From assembly GCA_032718475.1 (NCBI GenBank), contig JAUCBJ010002633.1, positions 62,001 to 126,000 of the forward strand: a DNA stretch of 64,000 nt, written 5' to 3'. Under the pieces are notes generated by a model, which did not search any database, was not told the origin of the DNA, and worked only from the letters and a program-made list of their open reading frames with translations. Numbering within the stretch: the first letter of the stretch is position 1; every line of letters begins with the position of its first letter. The DNA is from Nemertoderma westbladi. Taxonomy: Eukaryota; Xenacoelomorpha; Nemertodermatida; Nemertodermatidae. Made by a program: the position numbers and the translations under genes. Positions 11,125 to 20,338 of this stretch are shown in pieces.

Positions 11125-11196
11125 CCAAGCCTAGCACAGTCAGTTATGCGTTGGACAGTCGTTTAATAGATACCGAGTTCAAATCCTAGAAGGTGC
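11125..11196 (+). repeat. tRNA-like sequence (SINE head or decayed tRNA)
   Basis: A box A-like TAGCACAGTCAG at 11132-11143 is followed 34 bp later by a perfect box B, GTTCAAATC, at 11177-11185. The intervening TATGCGTTGGAC resembles a tRNA D-arm to anticodon stem. The T-stem and acceptor stem do not pair properly, so I do not call a working tRNA gene. It may supply a pol III promoter. It heads the promoter-like module that follows. Confidence 0.55.
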
Positions 11197-11269
11197 AAAT
11201 TATTTTTTTGTGATAATTTCAACTTATTTAAATTAACCGCTATGATTAGTTTGTATCTGTTCCAAGTAG

Positions 11270-11445
11270 TTTGACCAATCTGATTGCAGTTATTTGCCAG
11301 TAACCAATGTCGTGTAAGTTACAAATTCGCTGGACCAATGATTATCTTTAAAAACGTAGTAGAACATATAGAACCATCTAGATTGTTTGGAAGCACTGAT
11401 TTGCTATAAAAGGTGCGTTTGTTAGTTATTATTTATATATATATG
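11270..11445 (+). promoter_or_regulatory. promoter-like module 1: three CCAAT motifs and a TATA box
   Basis: CCAAT occurs at 11275-11279, 11304-11308 and 11335-11339. A strong TATA box, TATAAAAGG, lies at 11405-11413 in the context GATTTGCTATAAAAGGTGCG. An AATAAA-like sequence occurs near 11545, so this might be an LTR with U3, R and U5. No coding region follows directly. The layout matches module 2 at 16.6-16.85 kb. Confidence 0.45.
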
Positions 11446-12639
11446 TGCAATTTAAAAACAACAATTATTATTTTAAGTTTGCTTCTTTATTAAGATCTTG
11501 CAATTTATTTTGTAATTTTGTTTCTTTAAAATGTATTACTTGTAATAAAGTTAGAACTATTATTATATCTGTCTTTTAATATGCTTCACCACGGTGATCA
11601 CAACTAGAGGGACAGATGGCAGGCTAAACATCGGACCGCAGCAATAGACGGGAACATCGGCGGAATGTAGAAGAGACCACCCACATATCTAGATTCGTAT
11701 TCATGTCTGAAGGTTAGACAGCGTTTGATGCCTTGCTACCTAAGTATAAGACCTGAGATTGAAGGTAGAAGTAGTGACACGCTGTGCGCCAAAAATACAA
11801 TTTTAGGAACAGTATTGTTTTGGTTCCGGCAGAACCCGCGGTACCCCTTCATATTCCTACGGGAGCACAAAGTACAAGTACGAGATACAAGTACACAGAT
11901 AATACATGAGCACGCCATTACAAGGGCATGTACACAAGCAGGGTACACTAGAAACTGTACGCCTAACGTGTTCTCGCCAGGTATAGGTACGCTAGTGGCT
12001 TGTTTAGTGGTAAAAACGGTGTCCATCGTTTGTATTAAAGTCTGTAGGCCATGAGAAGGCTAACCGTATTTCTGCCTGAATCAGGATTGTACCATTCGGG
12101 CGGTCGGGCAGTTTACTGCTATCAGGCGCATGACATATCAGGGCTATTTAGGGATACTAACACTTACCGTGTCCCCGCCGACATTCTGATAGGAAGTTGC
12201 CACGCCCATCTAGGCAACCAAAATTCTAGATAAGAAGACCAGGCTAGCTATTAGAACTGTACGCCTACTGTAGTAAACTAACATATTTTCTCCTTAGTAT
12301 TAGGGACCTGGTATTTTTAAATTGCCGAATTTCGGACGTAGTTATTAACACTTTATGCCTGATTTGAGTCCTGGAAATACACAAAGGGGAGAGGAGCCCT
12401 ATCATTTGTAAGTATTAGACCTACAGACCGTAACTGAATTTATTCAGAGTTTGATTGATATTTGTAAAATGTACACCAATCCCAGTAATATAGTATGAAG
12501 CCAAAGGGGGTTCAACCAAAATTTTGACCGTAAAATTCAAACAAACACACACGCATTTAGAAATTATTCACACCTCAAAATATATAAGTTATATTTTCGT
12601 CCAAGCCGCAGTTTGCACGCTAGTTAGACATTTAGCTAG
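11446..12639. other. unassigned non-coding sequence
   Basis: No gene is recognised. ORFs of about 100 codons exist on both strands around 11730-12050 but have no domain pattern or family resemblance. The phrase AACTGTACGCCTA occurs twice, near 11954 and 12257, suggesting an old duplication or a repeat family. TACAAGTAC-type simple stretches occur near 11875-11900. Confidence 0.4.
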
Positions 12640-12881
12640 AAACCCCACCCCATATAAATCACACCGCGGCAAAGTATACGAGCGCTTTTAGTCCGTCAGC
12701 CAGTCAGCACTATCGTTAGGATTCGCTGCGCGGGATTTTGTTTTATCAAAGTTTTGTCCGTTCGTAGACTGTTTTCTGCCGCACCGGTTAAAGAGTCCAA
12801 TACTGCAGTAGATTCGTTTGCTTAGAGTTTACTGTTTTGGTAAGAACGTTGGATTCGCCATAAATGGATATGGCACTTAAA
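12640..12881 (+). promoter_or_regulatory. promoter-like sequence facing the 39-bp minisatellite
   Basis: A TATA motif, TATAAAT, at 12653-12659 is followed about 30 bp downstream by CAGTCAGC, an initiator-like stretch. A splice-donor-like GTAAGAA begins at 12840. The minisatellite starts at 12882, just after an ATG at 12864. A short leader exon feeding into the minisatellite can be imagined, but no acceptor or conserved protein supports it. Confidence 0.35.
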
Positions 12882-15800
12882 AGTCGGTATAACAGTGGCT
12901 ACATGAGTGCAGCAATTACCGGTCGGTATAACAGTGGCTACACGAGTGCAGCGTTTACTGGTCGGTGTAACAGTGGCTACACGAGTGTAGCAATTGCCAG
13001 TCGGTATAACAGTGGCTACACGAGTGCAGCGATTACCGGTTGGTATAACAGTGGCTACACTAGTGCAGCGATTACTGGTCGGTATAACAGTGGTTGCATG
13101 AGTGCAGCAATTACTGGTCGGTATAACAGTGGCTACACAAATACAGCGATTACTGGTCGGTATAACAGTGGCTATACGAGTGCAGCGATTACCAGTTGGT
13201 ATAACAGTGGCTACAAGAGTGCAGTGATTACTGATCAGTATAACAGTGGCTACACGAGTGCAGCAATTACTGGTCAGTATAACAGTGTCTAAATGAGTGT
13301 AGCAATTACCGGTCGGTATAACAGTGGCTAAACGAGTGTAGCAATTACTGGTCGGTATAACAGTGGCTACATGAGTGCAGCAATTACCGGTCGGTATAAC
13401 AGTGGCTACACAAGTGTAGCGATTACTGGTCGGTGTAACAGTGGCTACACGAGTGTAGGAATTACCAGTCGGGATAACAGTGGCTACACGAGTGCAGCAA
13501 TTTCCGGTTGGTATAACTAGTGCAGCTACACTAGTGCAGCGATTACTGGTCGGTATAACAGTGGTTACATGAGTGCAGCAATTACTGGTCGGTATAACAG
13601 TGGCTACACAAATACAGCGATTACTGGTCGGTATAACAGTGGCTACACTAGTGCAGCGATTACTGGTCGGTATAACAGTGGTTACATGAGTGCAGCAATT
13701 ACTGGTCGGTATAACAGTGGCTACACAAATACAGCAATTACTGGTCGGTATAACAGTGGCTATACGAGTGCAGCGATTACCGGTTGGTATAACAGTGGCT
13801 AAACGAGTGCACCGATTACCAGTTGGTATAACAGTGGCTACACGAGTGCAGCGATTACTGGTTAGTGTAACAGTGTCTACATGAGTGTAGCAATTACCAG
13901 TCGGTATAACAGTGGCTACACGAGTGCAGCAATTACCAGTTGGTATAACAGTGGTTAAACAAGTGTAGCAATTACCAGTCGGTATAAAAGTGGCTACACG
14001 AGTGCCGTGATTACCGGTTGGTATAACAGTGGCTAAACGAGTGCACCGATTACTGGTCGGTATAACAGTGGCTACACGAGTGCAGCGATTTACGGTTGGT
14101 ATAACAGTGGCTAAATTAGTGCAGCGATTACCAGTTGGTGTAACAGTGGCTACACGAGTGCAGCGATTACTGGTCAGTATAACAGTGGCTACATGAGTGC
14201 AGCGATTACTGGTTGGTATAACAGTGGCTACACGAGTGCAGTGATTACTGGTCAGTATAACAGTGGCTACATAAACGCAGCGATTACCGGTCGGTATAAC
14301 AGTGGCTACACGAGTGCAGCGATTACTGGTTGGTATAACAGTGGCTACATGAGTGCAGCGATTTCCGGTCAGTATAACAGTGGCTAAACGAGTGTAGCAT
14401 TTACCGGTCGGTATAACAGTGGTTACACGAGTGCAGCGATTACCGGTTGGTATAACAGTGGCTAAACGAGTGCACGATTACCAGTTGGTATAACTAGGAT
14501 CGGCATGCTGCATTGCAGCTGCATTTTTAAGAATGCTGTGCCGGCTTGTCAACAAAATTGCACCGCCACAACTCCCTATCACCCATGACATTTGCTAGAT
14601 CATCCGCATCTTTAAGGCCAGTGTCCTTTAAGATGCGTCTCAAGAAAGTCATGGGCTGTCCACCATGCTTATTCACTCCATGAGGCTGCCAAAGTACAAG
14701 ATTATGCACTGGCTGGTCCTCACGGCGAAAGCAAAAGTTGGTATAAGCGAAAGTTGGTATAACAGTGGCTACACGAGTGCAGTGATTTATGGTCGGTATA
14801 ACAGTGGCTAAATGAGTGCAGCGATTACCAGTTGGTGTAACAGTGGCTACACGAGTGCAGCGATTACCGGTCAGTATAACAGTCGCTACATGAGTGCAGC
14901 GATTACCAGTTGGTATAACAGTGGCTACACGAGTGCAGTGATTTCTGGTCAGTATAACAGTGCCTAAACGAGTGTAGCAATTACTGGTTGGTATAACAGT
15001 GGCTACATGAGTGCCGCGATTACTTGTTGGTGTAACACTGGCTACACAAGTGCAGCCATTACTGGTCGGTATATCAGTGGCTACATGAGTGCAGCGATTA
15101 CCAGTCGGTATAACAGTGGCTGGACGAGTGCAGCGATTACTGGTCGGTATAACAATGGCTACACGAGTGCAGTGATTACTGATCAGTATAACAGTGACTA
15201 CACGAGTGCACAGATTACCAGTTGGAATAACAGTGGCTAAACGAGTGCAGCTATTACTGGTCTGTGTAACAGTGGCTACAAGAGTGCAATGATTACTGGT
15301 CAGTAAAACAGTGGCTACACGAGTGCAGCGATTACTGGTCAGTATAACAGTGGCTAAATGAGTGTAGCAATTACTGGTTGGTATAACAGTGGCTACATGA
15401 GTGCAGTGTTTACCGGTTGGTATAACAGTGGCTACATGAGTGCAGCAATTACTGGTCGGTATAACAGTGGCTACACAAGTGCAGTGATTACTGGTCAGTA
15501 AAACAGTGGCTACACGAGTGCAGCGATGACCAGTTGGTATAACTGTGGCTAAATGAGTGTAGCAATTACCGGTCGGTATAACAGTGGCTACATGAGTGCA
15601 GCAATTACTGGTCGGTATAACAGTGGCTACACGAGTGCAGCGATTACTGGTCGTTGTAACAGTGGCTACATGAGTGTAGCAATTGCCAGTTGGTATAACA
15701 GTGGCTACACGAGTGCAGCGATTACCGGTTGGTATAATAGTGGCTACACGAGTGCAGCAATTACTGGTCAGTATAACAGTGGCAACACGAGTGCAGCGAT

Positions 15801-16579
15801 TACCAGTTGGTGTAACAGTGGCAACACGAGTGCAGCGATTACCAGTCGGTACAACAGTGGCTAAACAAGTGCAGCGATTACTGGTTGGCATAACAGTGGC
15901 TACACGAGTGCAGCGATTACCGGTTGTTATAACAGTGGCTACACGAGTGCAGCGATTACTGGTCGGTATAACAGTGGCTAAACGAGTGCACCGATTACCA
16001 GTTGGTATAACAGTGGCTACACGAGTGCAGCGATATATGGTCGGTATAACAGTGGCAAAATGAGTGCAGCGATTACCAGTTGGTGTAACAGTGGCAACAC
16101 AAGTGCAGCGTTTACCGGTTGGTATAACAGTGGCAACATGAGTGCAGCGATTACCAGTTGGTGTAACAGTGGCTACACGAGTGCAGCAATTACTGGACAG
16201 TATAACAGTGGCTAAACGAGTGTAGCCTTTACCGGTCGGTATAACAGTCGATACATGAGTGCAGCGATTACCGGTTGGTATAACAGTGGCTACATGAGTG
16301 CAGTGATTTCTGTTCTGGTCAGTATAACAGTGGCTAAACGAGTGTAGCAATCACCGGTCGGTATAACAGTGGCTACACGAGTGCTGCGATTACCGGTTGG
16401 TATAACAGTGGCTACATGAGTGCAGCGATTACTAGTTGGTGTAACACTGGCTACACGAGTGCAGCAATTACTGGTTGGTATAACAGTGGCTACATGAGTG
16501 CAGCGATCACTGGTCGGTATAACAGTGGCTACACGAGTGCAGCAATTACCAGTTGGTGTAACAGTGGCTACACGAGTGC
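12882..16579 (+). repeat. 39-bp minisatellite array
   Basis: Nearly 90 units of 39 bp, with key segments AGTGCAGCGATTACTGGTCG and GTATAACAGTGGCTACACG. Variants alternate between CGGT and TGGT, ACTGG and ACCAG, and TACACG and TAAACG. Because 39 is divisible by three, a 13-residue repeat (SGYTSAAITGRYN) appears on the plus strand, but frequent TAC-to-TAA changes stop it. On the minus strand the same variation reads Val/Leu and stays open for hundreds of codons. It is interrupted by a LINE fragment at 14495-14735. It lies in intron 2 of the ammonium transporter gene, downstream of exon 2. Confidence 0.95.
14495..14735 (-). mobile_element. LINE family A, 3' fragment inside the minisatellite
   Basis: This is a reverse-complement match to the last 240 bp of LINE A (49530-49765), including the last 60 or so codons, the stop and the GCAGCATGCCGATCCTA terminus. 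The 5' truncation and integration within a tandem array fit a late target-primed insertion. The junction carries a small duplication, AAGTTGGTATA repeated after GCGAAAGTTGG, near 14733-14760. Confidence 0.93.
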
Positions 16580-16980
16580 GACAAACTGCCCCTTATATAG
16601 CAAATCCTGGGCATGGAATCACCTAGATAACATTCTATGGCCGCACATTGGAGCAATAAATTATTAAGTGCCCTATGATTGGCCCAATCCATCGTTCCAT
16701 GTGTTGTACGCACCTCATTGGCTTATCTAGTTTAATGAAACCGAAAATTTAATAGCCCAAAATACAAATTTCCCGACCCAGATTCGAACCCCTGACCTAC
16801 CTAGAATGTAACCCACACCTTAACCTATCTGACCACTGCACCAATGGAAAGCCCAGTAAACTTATAACTATTATAGGAATTAGGCATATTACAACTACTA
16901 CAAATCAAGGCAAAATACGTCGGATTTAGAAAGTTTATTTACGTGGTAATGTAGATATCTACTTAACAGTGAAATAATCC
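16580..16980 (-). promoter_or_regulatory. promoter-like module 2 inserted in the minisatellite (tRNA-like, 3 CCAAT, TATA)
   Basis: This 400-bp non-repetitive block splits the minisatellite. On the minus strand it has box A TGGTGCAGTGG (16833-16843) and box B GTTCGAATC (16791-16799), both perfect matches to pol III internal promoters. CCAAT motifs follow at 16717-16721, 16678-16682 and 16647-16651. The TATA box TATATAAGG is at 16591-16599 within GATTTGCTATATAAGGGGC. Transcription from it would run leftward into the minisatellite. The order of parts matches module 1. It could be a SINE or small LTR-like element carrying a pol II-type promoter. Confidence 0.5.
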
Positions 16981-17113
16981 AACAGTGGCTACACAGGTGC
17001 AGCGATTACTGGTCGGTATAACAGTGGCTACACGAGTGCAGTGATTACCAGTTGGTGTAACAGTGGCAACACGAGTGCAGCAATTACTGGTTGGTTTAAC
17101 AGTGGCTACAGCA
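16981..17113 (+). repeat. 39-bp minisatellite, separated end piece
   Basis: Three and a half further units of the same 39-bp repeat, separated from the main array by the inserted module 2. The array ends about 35 bp from the splice donor of ammonium transporter exon 2, so the repeat begins almost at the start of intron 2. Confidence 0.92.
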
Positions 17114-17147
17114 ACAGGGGCGTTTTTAAGATTGTATTTCTACAAAC

Positions 17148-17700
17148 CTGTCCAGATGCGTTGAGAACGAGAGTTCCAACTAGTAATATTGTTCCTCCGA
17201 GAGCAGCTAATGGAACAGAATGAGCCGGGATTTCCACAGGTTCCCACGACCCATTGAATCGACCTATTCGCGGGCGAATTAATACAGACGCGACGAGCGC
17301 CGACACTCCGCCTAGTAGATGGACAGATCCACTACTGGAGAAGTCGGAATAGCCGAGTCCATAAAGCCAGCCGGGTGTTGTTACATCGTATATCCAATGG
17401 CTGACTACCGGATGCACAAACCCGACTATTCCAGCTGTATAGACAATGAAAGGTGCTAGTCGACATCTCTCTGCAAGGGAGCCCAAGACGATTGCCGATG
17501 CCGCTGCAGCTGTTAGAAACTTTACAAACCAGACTGGGTAGAGAGCCAAAGGTTGATGGTAAGCGAAGTAATAGGAACCACCTACAAACCCATTGCCTCC
17601 TGGTCCATAAGACGACCCCCAACCAATGGAACAGTAAGCCATGGCTCCAATGGAAGTGTGGCTGATAGTCTTAATAAGAATATTTACAGTATTTCTTGCC
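17148..17700 (-). CDS. ammonium transporter (AMT family), exon 2
   Basis: This exon encodes 184 codons plus one leading base of an AMT/MEP-type ammonium channel, which moves ammonium across cell membranes through a trimeric multi-pass protein. The acceptor TTTTTTTCAG lies just before 17700 and the donor CAG|GTTTGT is at 17148/17147. Family landmarks are ARNTVNILIK after TM1, GSLAERCRL, VVSHWIYD (the Trp near the twin-His region), SDFSSSGSVHLLGG (conserved Asp and first pore His), RPRIGRFNG and HSVPLAALGG. The position usually held by the outer-gate Phe before the AER motif seems to be Thr (KFLTAAAASAI), judged by eye. There are no stops or frameshifts. The phase fits exon 1 exactly (2+1 nt). 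It ends at a codon boundary; the next exon is not found in the window. Confidence 0.93.
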
Positions 17701-17756
17701 CTGAAAAAAATTATTATAGGCCTCATAAAATATGCCAATAACAATATTTATTATAT

Positions 17757-17955
17757 TCATATTTTACTTCTACTACTACTAGGTCGAGCGAACTGAATCC
17801 CCACTGAATCTTAATCTGCGTTCGCGGAGGGTGGTTGATACAGGTGGTATTATACCATAAAGCTCGGCTTTTGTCGTGTGTTGTCTCCAGCTGATGTTTA
17901 GGACTGCCCTTAGTAGTCTTGTGTAGCAACCATCAATTCGTTGTTCAATGATAAC
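17757..17955 (-). mobile_element. LINE family B, 3' fragment
   Basis: Reverse-complement of the C-terminal coding end of LINE B (compare 45600-46045), ending with the same GAGCGAACT...TACTACTACTA terminus. It lacks an internal stretch between the terminus and the coding part. It stops within about 10 bp of the site where LINE A interrupts LINE B at 46046, and a LINE A fragment follows it directly. Confidence 0.85.
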
Positions 17956-18039
17956 TGATCAACATGATAACTCAATGGTTCATGATAACTCCACCTACTG
18001 GAAAGCCCTACTGGACCTACTGGACTGGAAACTCCACCT

Positions 18040-18900
18040 ACTGGAGGAAATCCTGCCAAGTACATAACTGATCTAGACTTTGCTGATGACTTAGGAGTAC
18101 TCTCAGAATCACTAGAGGTAGTCCAACGGCTCCTCAGCTCATTAGAACATGCTGCTTCTAGTGTTGGTATTTTGTTAACCTCAGAAAGACCAAAATTTTG
18201 ACAGTTAACTTTGAAAGTCCTCAGCAAGTCTCTGATCGGATGAGCATAAGCTCAAAGGATGGTATGCTTGAGCATGTGGACGACTTCTGTTACCTGGGAT
18301 CATGGATCCGGAAGTCAGGTGAGGACCTTCGAATACGTAAGGGAAAGGCATGGGCAGCCTTGAATAGGCTTTCCAGGATTTGGAAGTCACCGAGAATTAA
18401 TCGGAAACTTAAGGTCCGGTTATTTAGAGCAGCAGTAGTTTCAGTACTCCTCTATGGGATTCCATGCAGGGCTCTAATTGCTGAGGACACCAAATCTCTG
18501 GATGGCACATTCACAAAAATGCTACGCCGGGTTCATTGTGTCAAGTACAATGCAGACATCTCCAACCAGACACCTCCAATGTTATATATAACATTGGAGG
18601 TGTTTCATTGGTTCCCCCAAGATTGACACTAGAACAAAATCGCCTCCGCTTTGCAGGACATTGCTTTCGCCGTGAGGACCAGCCAGTGCATAATCTTGTA
18701 CTTTGGCAGCCATATGAAGTGAATAAGCATGGTGGACAGCCCATGACTTTCTTGAGACGCATCTTATAGGACACGGGCCTTGAAGATGCGGATGATCTAG
18801 CAAATGTCATGGGAGATAGGGAGTTGTGGTGGCGCAATTTTGTCGACAAGCCGGCACAGCATTCTTAAAAATGCAGCTGCAATGCAGCATGCCGATACTA
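18040..18900 (+). mobile_element. LINE family A, internally deleted 3' copy
   Basis: This corresponds to 48885-49765 of the nearly full-length copy: from the catalytic FADD region through the C-terminal domain to the GCATGCCGAT terminus and a (TAG)n-like tail. The reading frame is broken by indels, and the first 100 bp is a scramble of short repeats (CTACTGGA). A 34-bp palindrome at 18570-18603 is a private insertion. The (TAG)n tail runs straight into the 41-bp satellite. Confidence 0.92.
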
Positions 18901-19112
18901 GTAATAGTAGTAGTAGTAATAAGTAATACAGTAATATATGTATGTAACCACGTCTGATGGGACTTCAATAAGTAATATATGTATTTATCCACGGCTGGTG
19001 GGACTTTAATATGTAATATATGTATTTAACCACGTGTGGTAGAACTTTAATAAGTAATATATTTATTTAACCACGACTGATGAGATTTTAATAAGTAATA
19101 TTGTATTTATAT
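18901..19112. repeat. 41-bp satellite, left block
   Basis: Diverged units of the same 41-bp repeat found from 20340 onward, for example AAGTAATATATGTATTTA followed by CCACG. It begins directly at the TAG-rich tail of the LINE A copy. The LINE fragments at 19113-20338 separate it from the main array. Confidence 0.93.
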
Positions 19113-20076
19113 TGTATTTCAAAGTTAACTGTCAGAATTTTGGTCTTTCTGGAGTTAATAAAAAGACCAACACTAGAAGCAGCATGTTCTAATGAGCTGA
19201 GGAGCCGCTGGGCTCCCTCTAATGATTCTGAGAGTACTCCTAAGTCATCAGCAAAGTCTAGATCAGTTAGGTACTTGGCAGGATTTCCTCGACTTCTGGA
19301 GCCAGTAGGTGGAGTTATCATCACCCCATCATCATTATGATGATCTAATGCGTAGAACATAGTCAACCACAATAATGAACAAGAATGGTGCAAGTGTGTC
19401 TCCTTGGAGGACGCCCCATAACACTTCAAATGGTTCTGTGTCACCGTCTACAGTAGACACAAATGTTGTCGAACCATCGTATACTGATCTGATTGCTGCA
19501 ATAATTTCATCAGGAATCCCATATAATGAAAGTATGCTGAACATACGTGAGCGAGAGACTGAATCAAAGGCCTTGAAGAAGTCAACAAAGATAACAGCCA
19601 GATGCCTGTCTTTCTTTTTTGATAACTCTTCAATTATCCTTCTAAGTGCCAAAATGGGCTCCATGGTCCCACGAACTTTACGGAACCCATTCTGATTTCC
19701 ACGTAGCAGTCTCTCAATGGGATCCCTGATGCGATTTAATAGAATTCTATTGTATAGTTTTGCAGCAATCGAGATCAATGAGATTCCCCGAAAAGAACCA
19801 TAGAGTGTTAGGTTGCCCTTCTTGGGAACTGGCACCAACTTATTTGTTTTCATTTCTTGTGGGACTCTTGTTGTACGGTACATGTCTACTATGATGGGAT
19901 AGATGAGCTTTAAACACTCAGGTATTTTAAAGACCTCAGGGGGAACACCATCTACTCCACTGGCACGATTGGTCTTAATGCTCTTTGCAGCAGCCTTCAC
20001 TTCTGCAAAGGAGATATCGCCAATGGGAATATCTGGGAGTACAGACTCAGACACTTTTACTTCTATAAAGTTATCA
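19113..20076 (-). mobile_element. LINE family A fragment inside the satellite
   Basis: Reverse-complement of about 48130-49095 of LINE A, covering the RT palm (VIFVDFFKAFDSVSRS, GVLQGDTLAPFLF and the FADD box) and the linker ahead of it. It lacks both the endonuclease and the 3' terminus, so it is not a simple 5'-truncated insertion. It was probably moved by rearrangement. Long open frames remain, with a few indels. Confidence 0.92.
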
Positions 20077-20338
20077 GTGAAAGTATGAAAGTATGCTGAA
20101 CATACTTGAGCGAGAGACTGAATCAAAGGCCTTGAAGAAGTCAACAAAGATAACAGCCAGATGCCTGTCTTTCTTTTTAAATAACTCTTCAATTATCCTT
20201 CTAAGTGCCAAAATGGGCTCCATGGTCGCACGACCTTTACGGAACCCATTCTGATTTCCACGGAGCAGTCTCTCAATGGAATCCCTGATGCGATTTAATA
20301 GAATTCTATTGTATAGCTTTGCAGCAATCGAGATCACG
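20077..20338 (-). mobile_element. LINE family A, second overlapping fragment
   Basis: About 260 bp repeating part of the preceding fragment (from ISIAAKLYNRILLNRIRD to the FDSVSRS box), in the same orientation. It is joined at 20080-20095 after a short GAAAGTATGAAAGTATG stutter. This is a local partial duplication of the LINE fragment, and the satellite resumes at once. Confidence 0.88.

Noticed and set aside
12864-13292. 142-codon plus-strand ORF of 13-residue repeats beginning at the minisatellite
   Set aside because: Neighbouring units contain many TAA stops from one common variant, so the plus frame is not maintained. I treat it as repeat, though the upstream TATA motif is noted.
11125-16843. 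Functional tRNA genes at 11.15 kb and 16.8 kb
   Set aside because: Boxes A and B are good but acceptor and T stems do not pair. tRNA-derived repeats are the simpler reading.
1-17147. Search for the remaining ammonium transporter exons on the minus strand
   Set aside because: No segment with the expected later AMT motifs (second pore His region, C-terminal helices) was recognisable among the BEL and minisatellite sequence.
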